Part shown: positions 1-12,300 of the stretch, one piece after another
Layout of the letters: each line of letters starts with the position of its first letter
Position numbering within the stretch: position 1 is the first letter of the stretch
Assembly: GCA_963855995.1 (NCBI GenBank)
Contig: OY979721.1
Location: 16,223,893-16,287,892, forward strand
From: Muricea muricata
Lineage: Eukaryota > Cnidaria > Anthozoa > Malacalcyonacea > Plexauridae
Direction: 5' to 3'
Length of the DNA stretch: 64,000 nucleotides
Position numbers and translations under genes: made by a program
Notes under the pieces: model-generated
The model's database searches: none
What the model was told of the DNA's origin: nothing
Seen by the model: only the letters and a program-made list of their open reading frames with translations

Positions 1-336
1 ACTTGCAAATGATTGTCATGTTTCCTAAAGGATTGGCAACTGGAAGATTCCAATGGAACAAGTAAGTGGTTTGTTTCCGTTTTTTATAGTATCTGACATG
101 TAAGACTTTTTGCAAGTATGAATTTCGCGATGTATTTCTTATCTTACGTGTCATGTTTTTCGTGTCTAGACATAGATCTCAAAGGTCTGCCCCAATCCGA
201 CTGTATCGAGGAAGAGTTTATTACATGGAGGCATTGATGAAAGAAGGTGGTGGTGGTGATCATATCAGTGTTGGAATAAGAATCAGAAGAAGAATTGTAC
301 CCATCCCTGGCAAATACCTGTATATGGTTCCTCCAG
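1..336 (+). CDS. PA14 module 1 (type X), 5' truncated by window edge
   Basis: Exon b remainder 1-61 ends in FQWNK, and exon c is 170-336 (KHRSQRSAPIRLYRGRVYYM, then KEGGGGDH and a YMVPP end). Phase 2 joins b to c and phase 1 ends c. The first PA14 exon and most of the second lie upstream of the window. A 27-base linker exon, 425-451, follows and encodes VRRVRRPRY. Sequence and introns are almost the same as module 5, 4.7 kb downstream. PA14 is a beta-barrel domain, often glycan binding; the Gly-rich GGGGDH loop marks its last third. Confidence 0.82.
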
Positions 337-3300
337 GTATGAAATAAATTATTTTGAATTCGGGCAATTCAGTTGATGATGAGTTTGTGGTGATGTTATT
401 TTATGTTCCTTTCTCCTTTTTTAGTTCGAAGAGTTCGACGGCCTCGATATGGTAAGATTAAATTGAAATATTTATGTTTATTTTTCTGAATGATATAAAT
501 TTTTCCGTTTTCACCTAGGTATAGTTAACAATTATAATTAAGTTCACAGTAGTACCTAAATAAAAGTACGTTGATGTAAAATATTTATTTTCTTTTGTAA
601 TTACAGCAAGAGGAGCAAAAATGCAGATGTGGACAAGGATTGGTTCTCATCATTTGAATACTCTCCTTCGCAACCGTCGCTTCCCAAGAAGACCTGATAT
701 GACCATCAATGTACCTGGATTGAAATCACCAGTGAACATTGATGATAACTACGGTTTACGTCTCACTGCGTATTACAGAGTAAGAAAAAACGTTTTTCTT
801 GTAAAAATGTTTTGTCTATGATAGGTCAGATAAAAACAAATATAGAAACTACTTAAGAAATTCACGAAATAAGTGATGTATTGGATGTTTTCTTTTTATT
901 AGGCACCTAAATCAGGATATTATACATTCTACGTTGCTGGTGATGATGAATGTAGATTGAGAATAAGTAGAAACCGCAGTCCAAGATATCTTCGACAAAT
1001 TATTCGCTTCAAAAGAAATCTTTGGACAAATCCGAGCCAATGGAACAAGTATGTGATGTTTTGAATGAGTTAACATGAAGATTTAGCTTAAACGTGAAAT
1101 AATAATTCATTGATTGTTCTTGCAGAGATCGAACACAAAAGTCACGCCGCATCAAACTGAGGCGAGGAAGAATATATTTCATGGAAGTGGTGATGAAAGA
1201 AGGTGGTGGTGGTGATCATGTCAGTGTTGGTGTTAAGAAACCTCGATCAAGACGTATCAGACCTATTTCGAAAAGAGATATTTTCGTCAGACCACCAAGT
1301 AAGAAAACGTTTATATACCATCCTGTTTACCTTTCCTCCAGATAGATTTTGTTTAATAGGTAATCTTATATTGATCATGGTTGACGTTACCGTGTTTTTC
1401 TTCGTCTTTTAGAACGGAGAAGACGTAGATCACGACCCAGACCAGGACGTAGACCCCGACCCAGACCAGGACGTAGACCACGACCCAGACCAGGACGTAG
1501 ACCCCGACCCAGACCAGGACGTAGACCACGACCCCGACCACGACCAAGACCCAGACCTATTCTGAAGCCAGGTAAACTTAAATTGGATTTATCACATTTA
1601 TGCATTACGTAACTGTTGGGTGAATGATTAATGCTTGCTATGTTTATTCAAATAAAAATATTACATATCTTTTAGTTCGAGGTGCTACGATGCAAATCTG
1701 GAACGGCCTCAGAGGTGATCCTCGTGTTCTTTCAACATTGTTATCTGACAGACGTTACCCTAGAAAACCAAGTCGCACAAGACGAATAAAGAAACTTGTC
1801 TCGCCTCCAAACGGTGGCAACCGTTATGGTGTAAGATTAACAGCTTACTTTAAGGTATGTCCTTTTATAATTCAACCTATGACATCATATTTTTGTTGTA
1901 TGCAAGAATAAATGAATATAATGTAACCAGCTTGTTCTAAAGTAAGGCATTAGCTGGTCTTCAAATCAGCCATTCTCAGCAACGAAATTTTTACTTTCTC
2001 CACCAGGCTCCTAGAACAGGACGATATACATTTTATCTCTCTGGGGATGATCAATGTCGATTGTCTATCAGCAGTGATTATACCTCACGAAGTTTACGAA
2101 TGATTGCAATGTTTCCCAAGGGATTGTGGACTGGGCGGAACCAATGGAACAAGTAAGGATCCAAAACGAATTATACCTTTTTAATCGTGGTGTTAATATA
2201 CTAACGGCATGATTTTCTTTAGCGGATTTCGATCAGTAAAACCAGGGCTGGGTAAAATTTTAATTTTTCTGGGACCCAAATGTCTGTCAAAATATTTTCT
2301 GCAAGTAATGGAATTCCTCACAAAAAAGTGACCGAGGGCCTTCCCTTGATTATTTCTGACTTTCTTGATGGCCTTTTCCCATAAACCAGTCCCTTTCGTA
2401 AAGTCTATTTGCGATATGCTGAATTGAATGTATATAGTATTATACTATTTTCTTTCTTCCTGTTTTTTCACTCTTCGACTATCAAACTCATTAAAACTTT
2501 TTGTTTTGAGATTGTTGAGCTTTTACAGTTTTATCCTTTATATTTTTCTGCCAACCCCAAAATTTTTAGCGGCCAATAGTCGTGTGGCTCGCCATATTAT
2601 GCAGGCTTGAGTAAAACTTTCGAGTAAATTAACGAGAATATTTTTATATTTTCTTCACAGACATCCATCTCAAAAATCATCTACAGTCTATTTAAAGAGT
2701 GGTCGTGTTTATTTCATGGAGGCTCTGATGGTAGATGCTGGAGGACCAGATCATCTTAGTGTAGGAGTAAAGATTCCGGGAGGACGGTTGGAAAGACCAA
2801 TATCAAACAGGAATCTCTATATCATCCCACCAGGTAGATTTATGTTCGTAAGAATTTTTCCCAGAAGTTTTTTTTTTGTATATAAACATATTTAATAAAG
2901 CATTTGCCCCAAAAGCAAAAAATAATGCTTATCTTGGGGGCTTATGCACAATATAAATAAATTACAAAAAAAAACACACACTAAAAATTACTAAATATAC
3001 AAATACACACAGTGAATTAAAAGCAAACATCACACAAAAAGATCTTAACATGAATAACGACAGTAAGAAGTTATTTTTCTGGTTAAGGAATGTAAAAATC
3101 AACGCCTTTTGTCTAATTTCTTCTGTCCTCTTTTTAGTTCGTTCCATACGACCAGTACGAAGAAAATCAAGTACGTGGTTATTATATCGAAGGATTTATG
3201 CATTGTTTTGCTTTGTTTGATTCAAATGTTAAAAGGTATGGGATATTTTTATGAACGTTTTGTAAAATCTTTCGAATTTTTCGTTTCAATTAGCTCGTGG

Positions 3301-6300
3301 AGTTAAAATGCAGATGTGGACAAGGATTGGTTCTCATCATTTGAATGCTCTTCTTCGCAACCGTCGCTTCCCAAGAAGACCTGATATGACCATCAATATA
3401 CCTGGACTGAAGACACCCATCAACATTGACGACAACTATGGTTTACGTCTCACTGCCTACTATCGAGTAAGTATAATTTTAAACAGTCTAACAGTATTTC
3501 AAAAAATATAACTGTTCACAGAAATTTGGGTGGGAAAGATTTATATCATTTGACCATTATCTCATACATGTACTCTGAATTACTTCTAGGCACCAAGAAG
3601 TGGTAGTTATACATTCTACGTTGCCGGTGATGACGAATGTAGAATGAGAATCAGTAGAAACCGCAGTCCAAGATATCTTCGACAAGTTGTGCGATTCAGG
3701 AAAAATCTCTGGACTAATCCCAACCAGTGGAATAAGTATGATGCTTGTCATTATGAGTGTTTATGCATTCTCTCGTATCAATATGAGACTAGAATGATTT
3801 AATGTTTTTTCTTCAAGGGATCGATCACAAAGGTCAAGATCCATCAGGCTGAGAGGAGGAAGAATTTATTTCATTGAAGTTGTGATGAAAGAAGGTGGAG
3901 GTGGTGATCATCTTAGTGTTGGTGTAAAAAAACCTGGATCCAGAGGAATCAAACCTGTTTCAAAGAGAAATCTTTATCAAAGGCCTCCAAGTAAATGAAA
4001 GCTTTTATTTCTGGTGTCTTTATTGTTGTTCATAATGGATTTTAGCATGCATGTCCGTGTTTGGGCTGTTGTTAATCTGTGTTGTCATTGCTGTTGTATT
4101 TGTTGCGTTCGTTGTCGCAGATGGGAAATGCATTTTTGTCGTATTCATCTTTTGAGTGAACATGTTTTTAACATTTGATTAGGACGACGTCGGCCAGGAC
4201 GACGACCTAGACCACGACCAAGACCAAGACCAAGACCTCGCCTTAGTAAGTTTCAAAGAACACGCAATTCTTAATAAGAAATGAAATAAATGTCGATCAA
4301 TTTAACCAAATTGAATTTTTTTTTGCAAAATCAAAGATATCTATCATTAATATTTTTTTAATTTAGTGCGTGGTGTGATGATGGAGAGATGGAATGGAAT
4401 TGGAGGAAATGAGTTATCACGTCTTATTACCAATCCTCGATTTCCCAGAAGACCTAATCAAGCTAGGAAAATACCAAGACTTGTGTCACCTGTGAACAAA
4501 GGGAACAACTATGGATTGCGAATGAGGACATATTTTGTGGTAAATGCTTTGTTGGAGTTTTAAAGCTGCCACACTGAATCAATTTTCGTAGAAGGAAATT
4601 TGTAATGCAATTAAACTTCTATTTTTAGCCTCCAAGGACAAGTAGCTATGTGTTCTACGTTTCTGGAGATGACCAATGTCGATTGTCTATTAGTACTGAT
4701 CACACGCGCAGCAACTTGCAAATGATTGTTATGTTTCCCAAAGGATTGGCAACTGGAAGATTCCAGTGGAACAAGTAAGTGGTTTGTTTCCATTTTTTAT
4801 AGCATCTGACATGTAAGATTTTTTGTAAGTATAAATTTCGCGATGTATTTCTTATCTTACATATCATGTTTTTCGTGTCTAGACATAAATCTCAAAGATC
4901 TTCTCCAATCCGACTGTATCGAGGAAGAGTTTATTACATGGAGGCATTGATGAAAGAAGGTGGTGGTGGTGATCATATCAGTGTTGGAATAAGAATCAGA
5001 AGAAGAATTGTACCCATCCCTGGCAAATACCTGTATATGGTTCCTCCAGGTATGAAATGAATGTTTAAATTCAGGTAATTTAGTTGATGATGAGTTTGTG
5101 GTGATGTTATTTTATATTCCTATCTCTTTTTTAGTTCGAAGAGTTCGACGGCCTCGATATGGTAAGATTAAATTGAAATATTTATGTTTATTTTTCTGAA
5201 TGATATAAATTTTGCCGTTTCCAACTAGGTATAGTTCACAAAAAGTACTTTGATGTAAAATATTTATTTTCTTTTGTAATTACAGCAAGAGGAGCAAAAA
5301 TGCAGATGTGGACAAGGATTGGTTCTCATCATTTGAATACTCTCCTTCGCAACCGTCGCTTCCCAAGAAAACCTGATATGACCATCAATATACCTGGATT
5401 GAAATCACCCATCAACATTGACGACAACTATGGTTTACGTCTCACTGCTTATTACAGAGTAAGAAAGAACGTTTTTCTTGTTAAAATGTTTGTGTATGAT
5501 AGGTCAGGTTAATATAGATGTAGGAACTACTTAAGAAGTTCTTTAAATAAGTGATGTATTGGATGGTTTCTCTTTATTAGGCACCTAAATCAGGATATTA
5601 TACATTCTACGTTGCTGGTGATGATGAATGTAGATTGAGAATAAGTAGAAACCGCAGTCCAAGATATCTTCGACAAATTATTCGCTTCAAAAGAAATCTT
5701 TGGACGAATCCGAACCAATGGAACAAGTATGTGAGATTTGGAATAATTTTACTTGACGTTTTAGCTTAATCGTGAAATAATATTTCATTGATTATTCTTG
5801 CAGAGATCGAACACAAAAGTCACGCCGCATCAAACTGAGGCGAGGACGAATATATTTCATGGAAGTGGTGATGAAAGAAGGTGGGGGTGGTGATCATGTC
5901 AGTGTTGGTGTTAAGAAACCTCGATCAAGACGTATCAGACCTATTTCAAAGCGAGATATTTTCGTCAGACCACCAAGTAAGAAGATTTGTATATATCGTA
6001 ATATGCAAGCTGAGATAACAATTTGTAATCCTATGTATATCCAGTTCGTTTTATTGAAGTCAGGTTTTGTGATCAGATGAGTGTTAACATTTTTTCTTGT
6101 TTTAGGACGTAGGAGACCTCGACCTAGACCTCGACCTCGACCTGGTATGTGTTTTTGGAATGCAGTTAAATCGAACTTTCCTTACTGCTTCTCTTCCCAC
6201 TGAGATTTTGCACTAAAATTTCTTTTTAAATTATAGGAAGACGTCCACGACCCAGACCTGGACGTCGACCACGACCCAGGCCTGGACGTCGACCTAGACC

Positions 6301-9300
6301 ACGACCTGGACGTCGACCTAGACCACGACCCAGGCCTGGACGTCGACCTAGACCACGACCCAGTAAGTGTCGAAATGTTGGACATATGTTTTTGCTCAAT
6401 GCATGCTGGTTTGTGGAAATAAGATATACTGTGTTTTCTGTTTCTTTGCTTGAGGCTAACGTTTAATATGCGATCAATGTTTTCAACCGGTGTTGTGGGT
6501 AGCGAATTTTAGTTTCACTCATAAAGTGAGATAGTAAATAATGCAGTAATGAACCTCTTTTTTACTGTAGCTGTTTGTCCAAGACCAAGACCTATTCTGA
6601 AGCCAGGTAGATATTAGTCTATTGAAATGCGTAACGGTCCTTGTGCCTAGTTTACAATAGCTTTGAGTTACCGCATCAAGGGGCAATGTGCATGCTAGAA
6701 TTTGGCGTATTCTAACTTACTATCGTAAATCAACGCTTCTGTATCTAGTTCGGGGTGCAAGAATGCAAATTTGGAATAACCTCAGAGGAAATACCCATGT
6801 TTTGTCGACACTGTTTGCTGATAAACGTTACCCTAAACAACCAAGTCGCACCAGACGTATAAATGGACTAGTATCCCCTCCAAACAGTGGTAATCGCCAT
6901 GGCGTACGATTGACTGCTTACTACAAGGTATGCTTTTTAAAGATGCGCGTTGTGTTTCACTTTACCAGTTGTTTTGAAGAATTTTTGTCCAAATGTCATT
7001 GCTGTCATGTTTTACCTGGAAAATGTTCATGAGTTAAAGATAAAATGTACAGTGTTAATGTGTTATATTTCTAATTCTTCATATGGTGAAAACTGGAAAA
7101 TTATTCAAATTTTCTTCAGGCTCCCAGGTCTGGACGATATACATTCTATCTCTCTGGTGACGATCAATGTCGGCTGTCTATCAGCAGTGATTATACCTCA
7201 CGAAATTTGCGAATAATTGCAATGTTTCCCAAGGGATTGTGGACTGGACGGAACCAATGGAACAAGTAAGGATCTAATATGAATTTCCCGTTTATATGTT
7301 TGTATACCTGGTTAAATAAAATGAATAATTTGTTGCATTATTTTGTTCATAGGCATCGATCTCAAAGGTCATCGCCAGTGTATTTGAGGAGTGGTCGAGT
7401 TTATTTCATGGAGGCTCTGATGGTAGATGCTGGAGGACCAGATCATCTTAGTGTTGGAGTAAAGGTTCCTCGAGGAGGTCTACAGAGACCGATATCAAAC
7501 AGATATCTCTATGTCATTCCACCTGGTACACTTTTATAGTTTTAGTACATTCTAGTTTCTTTCGAAACGTTTCGTGTCGTTTTTCTCTGTGTAAGTCTTA
7601 TCACCTTTTAGCTCATCACCTTTTTGTTTCGCTTACAGCTCGTTATATACGACCTATACGTCGACGATCAGGTTAGTAGATGTCCAATGTTGTATCACTG
7701 CGTTTATCGTCGAGACAGGAATATGCCTTGTGCACAATTACTGATAAAGTCGGTGTACGCTGTAGCAATCCGCTCGAAGAACCATTTTGTTTTATATTGG
7801 AATTAAGTACTAGATAATGATTAGCATTTTGTAAAAGAATGGTTAATATTTGGTTAGAAGTTTATGTCAGTCAGGATTTTTATCCATTTACTGATATTAA
7901 ATATGTATTTACTTTACGTTTTCTTCACGAACTATCAATGATTTGCTTTAAAATTTCCTAGTCCGTGGAGTAAAAATGCAAATGTGGACAAGATTGGGAT
8001 CACATCATCTATCAGCTCTACTTCGCTATAATCGTTTCCCTGATAAACCTGACGTCACCATTAATTTACCTGAACTAAAAACACCAGTGAATATTGATGA
8101 TAACTATGGACTTCGTCTAACTACATACTACAAGGTAAGCGCTACTAGTCAGTAGCAGAAAAATGTGCTTTGGCATAACTGAGCTCTATTTTTTTCTCTT
8201 GTACACGTATAACAGAGAAAATATATAATAGTCCGCCCAAATGATTCAGTTTATGTCTTACATTTAAGGTAAATAAGTTTGCAATATTCCGGCCGTGTTT
8301 TCGTATATATACAATTTGTAAAATGAATTCTAAAGTTGTGTTGTATGTGAATTAGTGAAAACACTCATGGTTGTACTTTTCTGTTGCAACCACGAGTGTT
8401 TGGAACTGATTTACATTTATTTGTCAAAAGTTTAATTGAGTATAAACTTCATAACTATTCGTGAATTTTACAAGTTCTAGTAAATCTCTCATCTCTGTTG
8501 TATTTTTGTCTGAGGTTATACTTACGTAAGTTAAACCTTTCAGGCACCCATAACAGGAACTTACAGGTTCTATGTTGCTGGCGATGATGAGTGCAGAATG
8601 AGACTGAGCAAGAACCGCAGTCCAAATAATCTTCGTAGAATCATACGTTTTGCTGCGAATCTGTGGACCAATCGAAACCAATGGAATAAGTACGTTGAGA
8701 CATAAATATAAAACACATGACCTCTGCGTGATGCAACTTCCTGGAAAGTGAACTCAGAACAGAATGTTCCCTACGCCTTCGCTGTCTATATTTTGATACG
8801 CACAATTAAAATAGATATTTGTTTTTTAAGGAATCCGTCCCAAAGATCTGCTCCTGTTCGTCTTGTTCGTGGAAGGGTTTATTTCATGGAAGTGGTGATG
8901 AAAGAAGGTGGTGGTGGTGATCATGTCAGTGTTGGTGTTAAGAAACCTCGATCAAGACGTATCGCACCCATCTCAAGAAAGAATGTTTACTTGAGACCAC
9001 CAGGTAGGCAAAACTTTTCAAACTTAGTTTTCAATGCTATCTACTTCTCTTTTAAATTTTCTACAGTGTTTTTGTTTCATCATTGTGATGATAGTTGTTT
9101 CTGTTTGTTCTAAGCATTCAGTTTCTTCATTTTGTTGGATAAATTCGCGCTATGAATAGCGGCACTGTTTAGTGTGTAGTTGTAACTCCTTCAACTTTGT
9201 TGTTGTCATTGTTGAAATCGAGGGACATTGCATGGCGTATCTCTGTAATAATTGTTTTTATTTGGTTTAAAGGGGGACGACGACCAGGAAGACGGCCACG

Positions 9301-12300
9301 CCCAAGACCACGCCCAAGACCACGCCCAAGTATGTAAAGCGTAATATCACTTAGAAATACGTTTATGTATTTTAGTGATTTTTTATTGTAACTAAAGATA
9401 AACTTCAAATTTATTCGATCCTTGTACAAATGATCACAATCCTTTTTAATTCAGAAAAGATTACTTCTGTCGTAAAAACGTCCAGTTTTCATATTGTATT
9501 CTTGCTAAACCTTGATGTTCGTATTCAGTGCGCGGTGTGATGATGGAGAGATGGAATGGAATTGGAGGAAATGAGTTATCACGTCTCATTACCAATCCTC
9601 GATTCCCAAGAAGACCCAATCAAGCTATCAAAATCAGAAGTCTTGTCTCGCCTATGAACAAAGGAAACAACTATGGATTGCGACTGAGGACTTATTTTGT
9701 TGTAAGTTTTCATCAGTGTTATATTGGGGTTTGCATACATCATCTTGCATACCCCATGTTCTGTCACAGTTCAATCTTCAACTGTTAACCTTTTTCATAG
9801 CCTCGAAAAACACGACGATATGTGTTCTACGTTTCTGGAGATGACCAGTGCAGATTGTCTATCAGTTCAGATCACACGCGCAGAAACCTGCGAATGGTTG
9901 TCATGTTCCCTAAAGGATTAGCAACTAGACGAAATGAATGGAACAAGTAAGTGGCTTTGCTGTATTTTTCGTCCCAGTACTCATGATTGTCAATGGGAAT
10001 AATTTGAAAGTTTATCAAGTGTGCATCTTTTTATTTAATAATACGTTGTAATTTGTCTACTTTTTAGAAACAAAGCTCAAAGGTCTGCCCCAATATATCT
10101 TATCCGAGGAAGAGTTTATTACATAGAGGCATTGATGAAAGAAGGTGGAGGTGGTGATCATATCAGTGTTGGAATAAAAATGAAAAGAAGAATTGTACCC
10201 GTTCCTAAGAAATACCTTTTCCTGGTTCCGCCAGTTCGGAGATACCGACGTCCAAGATATGGTAAGCAAGTTTGAATTATATAGCCATGTTGTGGCGTTT
10301 GCTATCTATTTTTATGCGTGGAAGGCTCACTCATGCTGCCTTGTTATAACAGAAAGAGGAGCAAAAATGCAGATGTGGACAAGAATAGGTTCTCATCGTT
10401 TGAATACTCTTCTTCGCAACCGTCGCTTTCCAAGAAGACCTGATATGACCATCAATGTACCTGGATTGAAATCACCAGTGAATATGGATGATAACTATGG
10501 CTTACGTCTCACCACATATTATAGAGTAAGAACACATTCAATACTGTAATTGCATTTTATCCACAGCTAGAATGTAGTAATATATGAACCCTTGAGTTGA
10601 ACCCTTGAGTAGTGGGTTTTAGGAAACTTCTAACATGAATTTCCACTGCATTTAGATACCAACTTGACTAGTTTTATAACATTTATATTTTGAACTTGTC
10701 AAATTGGTCGCGTCAAACGTTTGTTCGTTTAGGCACCCAAATCAGGATATTATACGTTCTACGTTGCTGGTGATGATGAATGTAGAATGAGAATAAGTAG
10801 AAACCGCAGTCCAAGATATCTTCGACAAATTATTCGATTCAAAAGAAATCTTTGGACAAGTCCAAACCAATGGAACAAGTATGTTGATGGTTATCTTTAC
10901 GGGTAGCTTTTTTTCATAACTACTTGTTTTTGACCCCAACTAGTCCTACTTCATTATGGGAAAGTTTGTCAAGTTAATCTACTGATGAACATTCATAAAC
11001 TTATTTAAAGATATTGGCCAAATAAAGTCTTCATTTCATTCTACGCTTTGTAATATGTAGGGATCGAACACAAAAGTCACGCCGCATCAGGCTGAGGCGA
11101 GGAAGAATATATTTCGTGGAAGTGGTGATGAAAGAAGGTGGTGGTGGTGATCATGTCAGTGTTGGTGTTAAGAAACCTCGATCAAGACGTATCACACCTA
11201 TTTCAAAGAGAGATATTTTCATCAGACCACCAGGTATGACGAGATTGTAATACAGAGAAAAATATATGAGAATTGTTTTAATGCATGTTGAATCCTTTGT
11301 AGGGCGCCGACAAGTACGACCAAGACCACGACCAAGACCAAGACCTCGACCAAGTATGGATAAGTATTCTTGTGCTATAGAAAAGAGAATGTTCTCTGTC
11401 GTAACTTCCTCAATTAAAACATTAAGTTTCAATGCCGCCTCACCCCCTTCAGATAAACTTGAAAGTATGAACACGTGTGGTAGTTTGAAAAGGTTTTTAT
11501 GTGCTTCGAAAACAAGAGCAATGCGATATAATTGCTGAAATGATCAGATAGTCACCCGCTAACATTTATTCTAACTAATTTCTTTCTATTTATTAAAGGG
11601 AGACCACGACCCAGACCAGGTATAATATAAGATTGTATAGTACAATTAGAGCAACGTCGCAATTGCATTTTTGCACTGAAATCCTGAACAGTGTTGAACA
11701 ATTGAAACAATTCTTTTTTTTTCCTTTTTTGCTGTTGTAGGAAGACGTCCAAGACCAAGACCCAGACCAGGTATATTAAAAGTATTTATGATACAACATT
11801 TCACATTTTCTTCAAGGTAAAAAATAGTAAGATAATCAAGTAGCATACTTGTTATCCAGGGCAATAATGCTTAAGATAAGATACTTTTTCTTGTCATTAT
11901 AGGGCGACGGCCAAGACCACGGCCAAGGCCAAGGCCAAGACCAAGACCCAGACCAAGTATGTTGTTATACTAAACATGTTATCTCAAAAAAACGAAACAT
12001 AAGGACATGAAAAAAACATTGCCTAACATCTTTTTCTGCAGTTCTTATCCCCTGTTGTTTTTTTTAAGTAAAAACCATTGCAGTCCAAGTGAGAAGTGAA
12101 GGTTGTGAAGATAGAGGAAGAAAGAATGGCTGTGGGCTGGCTAAGATTACTGTGAATAACAGAGATTATTCCAAACATGGTCGTGGATATAACTTTGTTG
12201 TACTTGATGGAAACACAGGTATACAATGAGCTGATATAATTTAATAACTGTATTTTTGAAGATGAATCAAAACGTGTGCGGAAACGGGTGCTGCTAAGGT

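Noticed and set aside
1413-1571. Protamine-like or SR splicing-factor protein from the Arg-rich linkers
   Set aside because: Arg alternates with Pro rather than Ser, and the exons are phase-1 linkers within an extracellular-type protein.
2153-2660. Transposon in the 508-base intron of PA14 module 3 (contains a CAGGGCTGGG start)
   Set aside because: No matching inverted end or target duplication could be found.
1-11233. Interpreting PA14 as evidence of a toxin-related gene
   Set aside because: PA14 is a common domain in animal, fungal and bacterial adhesins and enzymes; no toxin-specific domain is present.
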